Source of the DNA: CAZGVW01 sp964529265
GTDB taxonomy: Bacteria > Planctomycetota > Phycisphaerae > Phycisphaerales > UBA1924
Direction: 5' to 3'
NCBI GenBank assembly: GCA_964529265.1
Contig: CAZGVW010000162.1
Span: 1-48,259 of the forward strand
Length of the DNA: 48,259 nucleotides
This document shows, in pieces, positions 17,098-25,661 of the stretch. Position 1 is the first letter of the stretch. Each line of letters begins with the position of its first letter. Position numbers and translations under genes: made by a program. The notes under the pieces are model-generated. The model did not search any database. It saw only the letters and a program-made list of their open reading frames with translations, and was not told the origin of the DNA.

Positions 17098-17751
17098 ATG
17101 AAGAGCAGTTTGTGCCGAAGCGGCTTGGCCGCAGGCGCTGCACTGGCCTTCGCGTCCTTCGCCGCACCGGCGATGGCCGACGACCTGGTGTACACGGCGC
17201 AGCCAAGCAACTTCGGGACGTTGGACCGGGCCAACCTCGACGTCAACGGCGTCTGCACGAATCTCGTTCAGAGGTTCGAGCTGCCGACCGCATCGTCGTT
17301 GAACACGCTGGCCTTCTTCGGTCTGGCGACAGACACCGACATGTACATCGTCGATGACATCGGCGCCGCCGTCGATGACGAGACGAGCATCCTCTGGAGC
17401 GCGAAGGGCTACACTCAAGGCACTTCGGGCCGCCAGTGGCACGAGTTCGATCTCGGCGGTCTCAACCTCGCCGCCGGCGAGTACTACGTCGTGATGGGTT
17501 CCGACGACGCCACCGGCGGTCGCTGGAGCCGCGTCACGAAGACCGGCTCGACCGGCATCGAAGCCCGCGGCTTCGGCGCCTACATCGCCGGCGCTCACAC
17601 GCGCGTCGCCAGCCTCAGCTACACCATGTTCGAAGGCGCTACCGAGCACGCCTACGCCCTGCGCATCAGCGGGACCCCCGTCCCGGCGCCTGGCGCTCTG
17701 GCTCTCGCCGCCTTCGGTGGTGTCGCCGCGGCCCGTCGCCGCCGTCGCTGA
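17098..17751 (+). CDS. Secreted protein with PEP-CTERM-like sorting tail
   Basis: A 217-residue exported protein. A signal peptide (MKSSLCRSGLAAGAALAFAS) ends near APAMADD. The body is a beta-rich domain with no family I can name. The C-terminus, PAPGALALAAFGGVAA followed by five arginines, has the three-part form of a PEP-CTERM-type signal: short P-rich motif, hydrophobic helix and Arg cluster. Such tails are normally recognised and cut by an exosortase-like membrane protease. No sortase or exosortase gene is in this window. AAGGAG precedes the ATG. With its strong promoter and structured leader it is probably well expressed. Confidence 0.85.
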   Translation: MKSSLCRSGLAAGAALAFASFAAPAMADDLVYTAQPSNFGTLDRANLDVNGVCTNLVQRFELPTASSLNTLAFFGLATDTDMYIVDDIGAAVDDETSILWSAKGYTQGTSGRQWHEFDLGGLNLAAGEYYVVMGSDDATGGRWSRVTKTGSTGIEARGFGAYIAGAHTRVASLSYTMFEGATEHAYALRISGTPVPAPGALALAAFGGVAAARRRRR

Positions 17752-17798
17752 GCGCGACAACGTTTCGTTTCGGTACAAAGCTTCCTGTGTATGCCCTC

Positions 17799-17824
17799 GG
17801 CCCCGCCGCTTACCCGGCGGGGCC
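17799..17824 (+). terminator. GC-rich terminator after the sorting-tail gene
   Basis: A perfect 10-bp stem, GGCCCCGCCG (17799-17808) and CGGCGGGGCC (17815-17824), has a 6-nt loop. It is followed by GTTGTT, so the T-tract is imperfect. Confidence 0.7.
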
Positions 17825-17875
17825 GTTGTTATGCGCGGACCGACCGCGGGCGGCGCCTGAACGGCCTCGCGGGCC

Positions 17876-17881
17876 GATACT
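17876..17881 (+). promoter_or_regulatory. -10 box placed for a leaderless start (murJ)
   Basis: GATACT ends 8 nt before the GTG at 17890, with no Shine-Dalgarno between. It fits the recurring pattern, though the first base departs from T. Confidence 0.4.
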
Positions 17882-17889
17882 CTTGACCC

Positions 17890-19587
17890 GTGCCTGCCTC
17901 ACTCGCGCCTCCTGAGACCCCGCCCGCGTCGCCCCCGCCCGGCCAGCCGGCCCCGCCGACCGACGGCGCCCGCTTCATGCCCGCCCTGCGCACCGTGGCG
18001 GGCATGACGCTCCTCAGCCGGATCGCCGGCCTGGCGCGGGACGCGGTCTGCTCGCGCGTCTTCGGGGCGGGGCCCGTGTGGTCGTCTTTCGCGCTGGCGT
18101 TCATGCTGCCGAATCTCTTCCGGCGGCTCTTCGGCGAGGGGGCGCTCTCCGCGGCGTTCATTCCGGAGTATGCCCAGGCCCTCAAGCGCGACCCCGACGC
18201 CGCGCGACGACTCGCCTCCGCGGTGGTCGGCGCGCTGCTCCTCGGCCTGGGCATTCTCACGCTCGTGGGCGAGATCATCCTCTTTGCGCTGCTTGAGTTC
18301 TCATCGCTGGGCGAGACCGGCGGCTTTGCGATCCGGCTGGCGATGATCATGCTCCCCTACATGCCGCTCGTGTGCGCCACGGCCATCCTGGGCGGCATGC
18401 TTCAGACGCACAACGCCTTCGCGGCCACTGCCGCGGCGCCGATCCTGCTCAACGTCGCGATCATCGCCGCGGCGACCACCTTCGCCTGGGGCCTCGGCGC
18501 CACGCTGGAAACAGCCGCGTTCGCGGTCAGCGCCGCGGTTGTGCTCGCGGGGGTCGTGCAGCTGGCCTGGGCGGCAGTGCAGCTGCGCCGCCACGTGCGC
18601 TGGACGCGCAATCTCGCCGGCGTCGGCCCGCAGGCGCGGCGGCTCTTCCGTCGCATGGTTCCCGTCATCATCGGCCTCGGCGCGCTCCAGATCAGCACCA
18701 TGATCGATGGCCTCATCGCCGGCTGGCCGGTGCTCTTCGGTCCGACGATCGCGCTTCCCGGTCTCGGCGCCATGGCGTATCCGCTCGACGAAGCCGCCAA
18801 CTCCATCCTCTTCTTCACGCAGCGGCTGTACCAGTTTCCGCTCGGCGTGTTCGGGATCGCGCTCGCCACCGCCGTGTTCCCTGCGCTCTCGCGCCACTCC
18901 GATGAACCGGAGGAGTTCACCGCCACGCTTCGCCGCGGCGTTCGACTCAGCCTCTTCATCGGGATTCCCGCCGCGGTCGGCCTGTGCTTCGTGCGCACCG
19001 ACCTCGCCGCGGTCGTCCTCGGCGGCGGGCGCTTCGACGCCGCGGCCATCGAACGCGTCTCGTTCGTCCTGCTCGGCTACGCCCCGGCCATCTGGGCCTA
19101 CTGTCTCTCCCACGTCCTCACTCGCGCGTTCTACGCCCGCGGCGACACCGCGACGCCGATGCGGGCCGCGCTCGGCGCCGTCGCGGCGAACGTGGCGCTC
19201 AACCTCGCGCTCATCTGGCCACTCGCCGAGGCCGGACTCGCCTGGGCAACGTCCATCTCCGCGATCGGACAGGCTGCCGCCCTGTTCATTCTGCTCGAGC
19301 GATCGACGCCGGGCGCGCTCGCCGACGCCGCGCTCCGCGGCAGCGCCATCCGATCATTCATCCTCTCGGCCGCGATGGCCGCGGGCCTGGTGCTCGTCGC
19401 GTGGCTCATGCCCTCGCGCGAGGAGGCGCCCGCTTGGACGTCCCGCCTCGTCTCGCTCCTGACCCTCTGCGGCTTCGGCGCCGCCCTGTTCCTGGGGGGC
19501 GCCTGGATCGCCGGCGCCCCGGAAGTCCGCTGGCTGCTCGAACGGGCGGAGGCCGATGAGCCGGCCTCGGCGGGGCCGGGGGGCTGA
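17890..19587 (+). CDS. murJ: Lipid II flippase MurJ
   Basis: A 565-residue MOP-superfamily membrane protein that moves lipid II across the cytoplasmic membrane for peptidoglycan synthesis. The conserved first region reads LLSRIAGLARDAVCSRVFGA, then AFMLPNLFRRLFGEGALSAA, the hallmark of MurJ/MviN. About 14 hydrophobic segments follow, including AEAGLAWATSISAIGQAAAL near the end. The length is slightly above the usual 500-530, mostly from a proline-rich N-terminal extension (about 30 residues) and a glycine-rich tail. The GTG start follows a GATACT box with no ribosome site. Its presence, together with PBP4, argues that this organism makes peptidoglycan. Confidence 0.95.
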   Translation: MPASLAPPETPPASPPPGQPAPPTDGARFMPALRTVAGMTLLSRIAGLARDAVCSRVFGAGPVWSSFALAFMLPNLFRRLFGEGALSAAFIPEYAQALKRDPDAARRLASAVVGALLLGLGILTLVGEIILFALLEFSSLGETGGFAIRLAMIMLPYMPLVCATAILGGMLQTHNAFAATAAAPILLNVAIIAAATTFAWGLGATLETAAFAVSAAVVLAGVVQLAWAAVQLRRHVRWTRNLAGVGPQARRLFRRMVPVIIGLGALQISTMIDGLIAGWPVLFGPTIALPGLGAMAYPLDEAANSILFFTQRLYQFPLGVFGIALATAVFPALSRHSDEPEEFTATLRRGVRLSLFIGIPAAVGLCFVRTDLAAVVLGGGRFDAAAIERVSFVLLGYAPAIWAYCLSHVLTRAFYARGDTATPMRAALGAVAANVALNLALIWPLAEAGLAWATSISAIGQAAALFILLERSTPGALADAALRGSAIRSFILSAAMAAGLVLVAWLMPSREEAPAWTSRLVSLLTLCGFGAALFLGGAWIAGAPEVRWLLERAEADEPASAGPGG

Positions 19588-19738
19588 GCCGCCCGCCGCA
19601 ACGAGGCTTCTTCCGACTGTTGCATAAACTCCGCGGGCGGTCCGTCCGATATCGATCAGGGGCGCTCCCCAACCGTGGGTCGCGCCGCGCCCATTGTCTT
19701 CCCGTCCGCGGCGAGTCGTCGCTTCAGAGAGGCCCTTC

Positions 19739-22408
19739 ATGCTGCACGCGAACCAGGCCCGAATCCGCTCGTTCCGAGTCGTGCCCGCGCTGCCGGAGCC
19801 GCTCGCGCCCCTGCTCGAGGTGGCGCACAACCTCTGGTGGTCGTGGCACCCGGAGGCGGCGTCGCTGTTCCGAAGGCTCGATCGCGAACTCTGGCGCGCC
19901 ACGCACCACAACCCGGTGAAACTGCTCGGCTCGCTCAAGCAGGAAATCCTCGATAACGCCGCCAACGACCAGTCCTACCTGCACGCCCTCGGCCACGTCG
20001 CCGCGCGATTGAACAACCACGTCACGCGCGCCTCGTGGTTCCAGAACCGGCATCCTGAACTTGCACAAAAGCGCGCCGGATCGCCGGAAGCCCTTTCGAT
20101 CGCCTACTTCTCCGCCGAGTTCGGCCTCGCCGAGTGCCTCCAGATCTATTCCGGCGGCCTCGGCTGCCTCGCGGGCGACCACCTGAAATCCGCCAGCGAA
20201 CTTGGTCTGCCGCTCTTCGGCGTCGGCCTGCTCTACCGCTGCGGCTACTTCCACCAGTACCTCAACGCCGACGGCTGGCAGCAGGAGACCTACCCCGATA
20301 TCGATTTCCCGAACCAGCCCATCCACCGCGTCATCGACCCCGAGACCCGCGAGCAGTACCGCGTCCGCGTCGATCTGCCCGGCCGCGTCGTCACCATCGG
20401 CGTCTGGCGCTGCAACGTCGGCCGCATCCCGCTCTTCCTCCTCGATACGAACTTCCCGGAAAACACCGCCGAAGACCGCGACATCACGCGCACCCTCTAC
20501 GGCGGCGACGTCGAAACCCGCATCCGCCAGGAGATCGTCCTCGGCATCGGCGGCGTGCGCGCCCTCACCAAGATGGGCATCCAGCCCACCGTCTATCACA
20601 TGAACGAGGGCCACTCCGCCTTCATGGCGCTGGAGCGCATCCGCATGCTGCGCGAAGGCCGCCAGGTCTCCTTCGATGAAGCCCGCGAAGCCGCCGCGGC
20701 CCAGCACGTCTTCACCACGCACACGCCCGTGCCCGCCGGCATCGATCGCTTCGCGCCCGATCTCATCGAGCGCTACCTCGGCGCCATGCTCGATTCCCTC
20801 GGCCTTCCCCTCGAGGGCCTGCTCGCCCTCGGCCGCGAAAACGTCTTCGATAAGAACGAGTTCTTCTCGATGGCCGTCCTCGCACTGCGCACGTCCAAGC
20901 TCTGCAACGGCGTCAGCCGCCTGCACGGCGTCGTGAGCCGCAAGATGTGGGGCAACATGTGGCCCGGGGTGCCTGAAGAGGAAGTCCCGATCGGCCACGT
21001 CACGAACGGCGTCCACGCCCGCTCCTGGATGGCGCCGGAACTCATGACGATGTTCGATCGTTACCTCGGCAGCGCCTGGCTGCTCGATCCCACCGACCAC
21101 GCCGTGTGGAGCGGCGTGTTCGAAATCCCGGACGATGAACTCTGGCAGATGCACCAGGGCCAGCGCGAGAAACTCATCACCTGGTGCCGCCGCAAGATCC
21201 GCCAGCAACTCACCATGCGCGGCGCCGGCCTCGACGAAATCGAACTCGCCACCGCCGCGCTCGATCCCAACGTCTTCACCATCGGCTTCGCGCGCCGCTT
21301 CGCCACCTACAAGCGCTCCACGCTCCTCCTCCGCGATAAGGACCGCCTCCTCGCCATGCTCGAGAACGACGAGCGTCCGATTCAGATCCTCATCGCCGGC
21401 AAGGCCCACCCCGCCGACGCCGCGGGCAAGGAACTCATCCGCGAGATCGTGAACTTCTCCCGCCGCGGCGGACGCGCCCTCCGCGTCGTCTTCCTCGAAG
21501 ATTACGATATCTCCGTCGCCCGCCGCCTCATCCGCGGCTGCGACGTCTGGCTCAATACGCCCCGCCGCGGGCTCGAAGCCTCCGGCACCTCCGGCATGAA
21601 GGCCGCCATGAACGGCGTCGTCAACGTCTCCATCCTCGATGGCTGGTGGGACGAAGCCTACGAGAACGATATCGGTTTCGCCGTCGGCCGCGGCGAGGCG
21701 TACACCGACGCCAATGTGCAGGATGACGTCGAAAGCCGCGCCCTCTACGACCTCCTCGAGCGCCAGATCCTCCCCGAGTTCTACGACCGCAGCGTCACCG
21801 GCACGCCCCGCAAGTGGGTGTCCCGCATGAAGCGCTGCATCTGGGCCATCACGCCCGCCTTCAACACCAACCGCATGGTCGCGGAGTATTCGGAGCGCTA
21901 CTACCTCCCGGCCCACGCCACCGCCGCCCGCCTCATGGCCGATGACCTCGCTCAGGCCCGGGCCCTTTCGCATCAGGTCGCGCGCATCCGCCAGCACTGG
22001 GCCCGCGTCGCCATCGAGAAGGTCGAGACGCCCATCGCCATGGCCACGCCCGTGCGCAGCGCCGTGCCCGTCTCCGCCACCGTCCGCCTCGGCGACCTGC
22101 GCCCGGACGAAGTCTCCGTCCAGATCTACCACGGCGAAGTCACCAGCCTCGGCGATATGATCGATGGCGCCGCCGTGGACATGCGCCACGAGCGCGACCT
22201 CGGCGACGGCCGCCACCTCTTCACGGGCGAGTTCATCGTCAAGCGCTCCGGCCGCCGCGGCTTCGCCGTGCGCATCCTCCCGCGCGATGAGCGCCTGGTC
22301 TCCCCCTTCCTCCCCGGCCTCATCGCCTGGCAGAGCGAGGAGGGAACCCCCGCCCGCCCTCCTCACGAAGCGCGCCCCAGGACGCATGAACTGGCCGGCG
22401 CGCGCTGA
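19739..22408 (+). CDS. glgP: Alpha-glucan phosphorylase (GT35, short N-terminal type)
   Basis: An enzyme of about 889 residues that releases glucose-1-phosphate from glycogen or other alpha-glucans in the cytoplasm, using pyridoxal phosphate. Recognisable segments are the N-terminal EVAHNLWWSWHPEA, AYFSAEFGLAECLQIYSGGL, YHMNEGHSAFMALERI, and the PLP region EASGTSGMKAAMNGVV near residue 614. The opening shows the AgpA-like subgroup rather than the E. coli MalP type. ATG 19739 is chosen because it begins the conserved opening and has a GAGAGG ahead; the open frame extends 45 nt upstream without support. The 151-bp gap before it holds no clear promoter. rnhA follows 21 bp later. Confidence 0.94.
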   Translation: MLHANQARIRSFRVVPALPEPLAPLLEVAHNLWWSWHPEAASLFRRLDRELWRATHHNPVKLLGSLKQEILDNAANDQSYLHALGHVAARLNNHVTRASWFQNRHPELAQKRAGSPEALSIAYFSAEFGLAECLQIYSGGLGCLAGDHLKSASELGLPLFGVGLLYRCGYFHQYLNADGWQQETYPDIDFPNQPIHRVIDPETREQYRVRVDLPGRVVTIGVWRCNVGRIPLFLLDTNFPENTAEDRDITRTLYGGDVETRIRQEIVLGIGGVRALTKMGIQPTVYHMNEGHSAFMALERIRMLREGRQVSFDEAREAAAAQHVFTTHTPVPAGIDRFAPDLIERYLGAMLDSLGLPLEGLLALGRENVFDKNEFFSMAVLALRTSKLCNGVSRLHGVVSRKMWGNMWPGVPEEEVPIGHVTNGVHARSWMAPELMTMFDRYLGSAWLLDPTDHAVWSGVFEIPDDELWQMHQGQREKLITWCRRKIRQQLTMRGAGLDEIELATAALDPNVFTIGFARRFATYKRSTLLLRDKDRLLAMLENDERPIQILIAGKAHPADAAGKELIREIVNFSRRGGRALRVVFLEDYDISVARRLIRGCDVWLNTPRRGLEASGTSGMKAAMNGVVNVSILDGWWDEAYENDIGFAVGRGEAYTDANVQDDVESRALYDLLERQILPEFYDRSVTGTPRKWVSRMKRCIWAITPAFNTNRMVAEYSERYYLPAHATAARLMADDLAQARALSHQVARIRQHWARVAIEKVETPIAMATPVRSAVPVSATVRLGDLRPDEVSVQIYHGEVTSLGDMIDGAAVDMRHERDLGDGRHLFTGEFIVKRSGRRGFAVRILPRDERLVSPFLPGLIAWQSEEGTPARPPHEARPRTHELAGAR

Positions 22409-22417
22409 GCCCCCCGC

Positions 22418-22423
22418 TACACT
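22418..22423 (+). promoter_or_regulatory. -10 box placed for a leaderless start (rnhA)
   Basis: TACACT ends 6 nt before the GTG at 22430 and begins 10 nt after the glgP stop. No Shine-Dalgarno is present. It is identical to the hexamer before the ParA-type gene. Confidence 0.45.
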
Positions 22424-22429
22424 CCGCCC

Positions 22430-22909
22430 GTGCCCGAACAGCCTCAGCCCCAGCGCGTTCAACTCTTCACCGATGGCGCCTGCTCCGGCAACCCCGGCCC
22501 CGGCGGCTGGGCCTACATCTTGCGCCATCCTGCCACCGCCGCCGAACGCGAGGATTCCGGCGGCGAGCGCCTCACCACCAACAACCGCATGGAACTCACC
22601 GCCGTGGTCAAGGGCCTTGAGGCCTTGAAACACCCCAGCGTCGTCGAGGTCTACTCCGACAGCCAGTACGTCCTCAACGGCCTGCGCGAATGGCTCGCCA
22701 ACTGGAAGCGCAACGGCTGGCGCACGTCATCCAAGCAGCCCGTCAAGAACGACGACCTCTGGCGCACGCTCGATGATCTCATGAGCCGCCACCAGATGCA
22801 CTTCCACTGGGTCCGCGGCCACAGCGAGCACCCCGAAAACGAGCGCTGCGACCGATTGGCCGTCGCCGCCCGCGATCGAGCCGCTTCAGGGGGTGATCTG
22901 ACTCGCTGA
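22430..22909 (+). CDS. rnhA: Ribonuclease HI
   Basis: A 159-residue RNase HI that cuts the RNA strand of RNA-DNA hybrids in the cytoplasm. The four catalytic acidic residues are present: D15 in LFTDGACSGNPGPGGWA, E55 in NNRMELTAV, D77 in VYSDSQYV and D141 in ENERCDRLA. The basic protrusion is also there (NWKRNGWRTSSKQPVKN), so it is the E. coli-like form. The GTG start follows a TACACT box without ribosome site. The gene is close behind glgP but appears to have its own promoter. Confidence 0.96.
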   Translation: MPEQPQPQRVQLFTDGACSGNPGPGGWAYILRHPATAAEREDSGGERLTTNNRMELTAVVKGLEALKHPSVVEVYSDSQYVLNGLREWLANWKRNGWRTSSKQPVKNDDLWRTLDDLMSRHQMHFHWVRGHSEHPENERCDRLAVAARDRAASGGDLTR

Positions 22910-22974
22910 CTCAGCCAATCGGAGTCTGTGGTCCCGTTCATGGATTCCATCGATTCTGAGCGTTTAGAGAGGCC

Positions 22975-23921
22975 TCATTCGCAATACCCAGACGACCACG
23001 CGAACTTGCCGCTCGACTCTGCGAGTACGCAGCTACCGCACGAGGTGAAGCCGTCAAAGTGCCCCGATGTTTCAACAGTCACGCCATCGGGGTTGACGAT
23101 TCCCCCACTTGCCACCTGGAATCCACCGAGCAGGCCCGTACCCCACTCGGAGACGTGGTCTTTCAGGAATCTCAGCCTCGCGCCGCTCGCCTCCGCGCGC
23201 CACACGTCGTCGCCCGCGTAGTCCGCCAAGTCCAGGTCTTCTCCAAACTCGATCCTGCTTCCAGCCACGTTGGCCAGGACATACTTCTCGTTGTGGAATG
23301 TCCCTTCGCCGTCAAAAGTCAACTCACCCTCGATGGGGACATAGGAATACAGCAGGTCGCCGCCGGAGTCTTCAATCATGATCGTCGCGTCTGGATCCTC
23401 GCCGAGAATCCGGCCCGTGGAGGCACCCATGGATTCCCCGAGCCGGGCGACAGCCGATCGCTCCCGATGAACAACACCGACGTATCCGTTGCCAGCACGA
23501 GATCTCCATCAACATCGTGGAAGCCACTCGCATTGGATAGCAGTTTGATCCGCAGATCCTCGCCAATGGTCAGCGAACCGCCTGCATCAATGTCGATGCC
23601 GTCGGGGTCCAGAATGATCACGTCTTGCCAGACGGGTCCGAGCTCTTCGGACAAACCAATGAGGACGACATCACACCCCTCGACGTGGATGCCGCCAACC
23701 ATCACACTCAAGTCGAGCACAACCTCGACGTTGGAATCGAAACTCGCGTAGTCGCTGGGATCATCCGGGCATCCACTGCCGACATCCCAGTTATCCTCGT
23801 CATCCCAACTCGTCCCGTCGCCGTTCCCTTCCCATCTGTACGTCGTGTCTTGAGCGCTTGCGCCGGCTCGGAACGCGCATACGACAGCGAGGGCCGCAAT
23901 CCATCTCTTTGAGATAGTCAT
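22975..23921 (-). pseudogene. Secreted beta-rich protein split by a frameshift
   Basis: Two open frames together look like one secreted protein of about 315 residues. The first (23376-23921) begins with a signal peptide, MTISKRWIAALAVVCAFRAG, then YRWEGNGDGTSWDDEDNWD, a motif common at the start of planctomycete surface proteins with autotransporter-like beta repeats. The second (22975-23430, in another frame) continues the style with GRILGEDPDATIMIEDSGGD and ends in a cysteine-containing tail. The switch lies between about 23400 and 23480. The combined length is not a multiple of three, as expected for a single indel. GGAGG stands 9 nt before the ATG. It lacks the dockerin-like tail of its counterparts. 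Base composition is less GC-rich than the neighbours. A sequencing error cannot be excluded. Confidence 0.6.
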
Positions 23922-24006
23922 GGTTCAGAACCTCCCCAACTCGTCTCTCTCGCCGCACCAAGACCACACGCGTAGCCTGCGCGGAGAGCGTTTCATAGCT
24001 AGTGGC

Positions 24007-24116
24007 AAAAAAACACCTTCGCGCAACAGGGATTTCCGAAGAATCTGAAGATTTTTGCCCATTACGGGGTGTTCGCCCCCGACATCGGAGTGCATCCTTG
24101 TGCTCCCGCGAAGGTG
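24007..24116 (-). ncRNA. Candidate structured RNA or leader element
   Basis: On the minus strand CACCTTCGCG (24116-24107) pairs exactly with CGCGAAGGTG (24023-24014), which runs into seven T residues (24013-24007). The roughly 83 nt enclosed contain a CGGGG/CCCCG hairpin and a GATTC-TTCG-GAAATC hairpin capped by a C(UUCG)G tetraloop. A closed multi-branch structure ending in a T-run resembles an sRNA with its terminator or an attenuator. It ends about 85 nt before the frameshifted secreted gene at 23921. The rest of the 328-bp gap (23922-24249) holds that gene's ribosome site and otherwise nothing I recognise. I know no named RNA family that matches. Confidence 0.3.
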
Positions 24117-24249
24117 AGTTCGGGACCGCCTCTCCCCCACGAGTCCGATCACATGCGGAGGCTTTCCCAACTCCCCCAAACCGAGGGGCATTTCACCCCC
24201 GGGCCGACCCGCGCTCCGGGCCGCCGCGCCGCGCGACGATGGTGGGGGC

Positions 24250-24654
24250 ATGAAGCGCTCCACACTGCTCAGGACGGGCCTCATCCTGGCCTCGGTGTGC
24301 CTCGCGGCCTGGAAGATGCCCACGATTATCGAACGCGTCACCGGACTCTTCGATCTCGGCGGGTCGTCCTCCTCCGCGGCGGAGCAACTGCGCTCGGCCA
24401 CGTCTGGGAGCCGGGGCGCCACCCACCGCGCGGCGAAGAAGCCCATGGTCATCTCGCCCCAGGGCGATGAACTCTCGGACGCGGAGCGCGAACGACTCCT
24501 CGCCCGGGCCCGCGCCCTGGCGCCCATCTCCTTCGATCGCCCCGGCGGCAAGGTCGTCGCCACCATGCCCGACCCCGAGTCCGAAATCGATCAGCAGCAA
24601 CTCGCGCGCCACGTCGAGGAGGCGCTCGAATCGCTCGCCGGTCTGCCCAAGTGA
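24250..24654 (+). CDS. Small membrane-anchored hypothetical protein
   Basis: A 134-residue protein I do not recognise. Residues 5-22 (TLLRTGLILASVCLAAWK) form a single N-terminal membrane segment or uncleaved signal. The rest is hydrophilic: a serine-rich stretch (GGSSSSAAEQLRSATSG), then a charged part that looks helical (SDAERERLLARARAL and QQQLARHVEEALESLAGL). There are no cysteines after the membrane segment and no catalytic motif. The ATG is preceded by GGTGGGGG, a poor ribosome site. It converges on thyX with only 16 bp between stops. Codon use matches the neighbours, which supports a real gene. Confidence 0.6.
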   Translation: MKRSTLLRTGLILASVCLAAWKMPTIIERVTGLFDLGGSSSSAAEQLRSATSGSRGATHRAAKKPMVISPQGDELSDAERERLLARARALAPISFDRPGGKVVATMPDPESEIDQQQLARHVEEALESLAGLPK

Positions 24655-24670
24655 CTCGGCCACCGCGGCG

Positions 24671-25573
24671 CTAGAGACCCAGGCGCTCGCGCTTCGCCGT
24701 CCATTCCGCCTGTTCGCGCTTGTTCTCGATCGAAATCTCCGCGCTTCCCGCGCGCAAGGCCTCGATCTCCAGGCGCGTCAGGCGGATGGACTCCATCTCG
24801 TAATCCCGGAATGCCTCCACCGTCGCCGGCGCCAGGGGCTCGATGAGCGCCAGCATCGCCGCGGCGTAGTCGCGGATCTCCCGCTGCGCGTGCGGATCGA
24901 GCCGCAGCGCGATGAACCGCAGCGTGTTGTGCAGATCGCACTTCCAGTACCACTCCGTGTACACGCTCGCCGGCAGGCCGATCCGCGCCAGTTCCCGCGC
25001 CACCCCGCGCTCCGTGAGCGCCAGGTACTCCCTGTGCTGCGCCTCCGCGCTGTCGAGATAGTCGAGAAACTCCTGCGCCGTGGCGCCGTCGATCGGCGCC
25101 TCGCCCCCCTGCCGGTTCACCATCGATTGCGCCCGCACGCTGTCCGCCGTCGGCCGGTAGAACCGATCCGGCACCACGGAATACCGCGCCGAATACTCAT
25201 TCACGTTCGCCGTGCGGTGCCTGATCCACTGCCGCGCCACGAAGATCGGCATCACGCAGTGGAACTTCACCTCCACCATCTCGAACGGCGTCGTGTGCCG
25301 ATGCCGCATGAGGTAGCGGATCAGCCCGCGATCCTCGTTCACGCGCTTCGTGCCCTGCCCGTACGACACCCGCGCCGCCTGCACGATCGCCTGGTCCGCC
25401 GTGTGCCCCTCCGGAACCAGCCGCGGCATCACGTCCAGCAGCGCCAGCAGCCCGTGGTCGTGAACCCTCACCTCCCACCGCGCCGCGCCGGCCATCAGGT
25501 CGATCAGCGGCGCCTCGGAGGGCCTCCGGGAGATCGTGATCGAGTCTGAAACGCCTCCGTGCGTCATCGTCAT
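24671..25573 (-). CDS. thyX: FAD-dependent thymidylate synthase ThyX
   Basis: A 300-residue flavin-dependent thymidylate synthase that makes dTMP from dUMP using methylene-tetrahydrofolate and NAD(P)H. The ThyX motif RHRTANVNEYSARY is at residues 118-131, matching RHRxxSxNExSxRY with Thr-Ala-Asn at the variable positions and a valine in place of the usual serine. Further conserved parts are SYGQGTKRVNEDRGLIRYLM and the LDPHAQREIRDYA region. ATG 25573 is preferred over the longer frame (to 25669). A TTGAAC/TACAAC promoter with 18-bp spacing places the transcript start at this codon, and the upstream residues are not conserved-looking. Four phased CTGNC units lie just above the promoter. No thyA is in the window. 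Confidence 0.95.
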   Translation of the reverse strand: MTMTHGGVSDSITISRRPSEAPLIDLMAGAARWEVRVHDHGLLALLDVMPRLVPEGHTADQAIVQAARVSYGQGTKRVNEDRGLIRYLMRHRHTTPFEMVEVKFHCVMPIFVARQWIRHRTANVNEYSARYSVVPDRFYRPTADSVRAQSMVNRQGGEAPIDGATAQEFLDYLDSAEAQHREYLALTERGVARELARIGLPASVYTEWYWKCDLHNTLRFIALRLDPHAQREIRDYAAAMLALIEPLAPATVEAFRDYEMESIRLTRLEIEALRAGSAEISIENKREQAEWTAKRERLGL

Positions 25574-25579
25574 GGCGCC

Positions 25580-25609
25580 GTTGTACACGACCCGTCGCAG
25601 CGTGTTCAA
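25580..25609 (-). promoter_or_regulatory. thyX promoter (leaderless geometry)
   Basis: On the minus strand TTGAAC (25609-25604) and TACAAC (25585-25580) are 18 bp apart, and the ATG follows 6 nt later. No Shine-Dalgarno fits between. It is the only one of the seven leaderless-type boxes here with a good -35. Confidence 0.55.
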
Positions 25610-25623
25610 CTCACCGAATTCCC

Positions 25624-25658
25624 GACAGTTTGCGACAGAAACTGACAGGAATCGCCAG
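25624..25658 (-). repeat. Four CTGNC units at 10-bp phasing upstream of thyX
   Basis: Read on the minus strand there are four consecutive 10-mers: CTGGCGATTC, CTGTCAGTTT, CTGTCGCAAA and CTGTCGGGAA. Each begins with CTG(T/G)C, at 25658, 25648, 25638 and 25628. The spacing is exactly one helical turn, so all four units face the same side of DNA. The block ends 14 bp above the thyX -35 box and starts just after the stop of the MFS gene. An overlapping CAGTTT/AAACTG inverted repeat (25626-25644) is also present. It looks like a regulator-binding array. Confidence 0.55.
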
Positions 25659-25661
25659 TTT

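Noticed and set aside
19724..22633. A 969-residue minus-strand open frame opposite glgP
   Set aside because: Ala/Gly/Glu-rich antisense shadow; glgP is certain from its motifs.
22910..22974. Terminator between rnhA and the frameshifted gene
   Set aside because: No stem longer than about five base pairs and no T-run is present.
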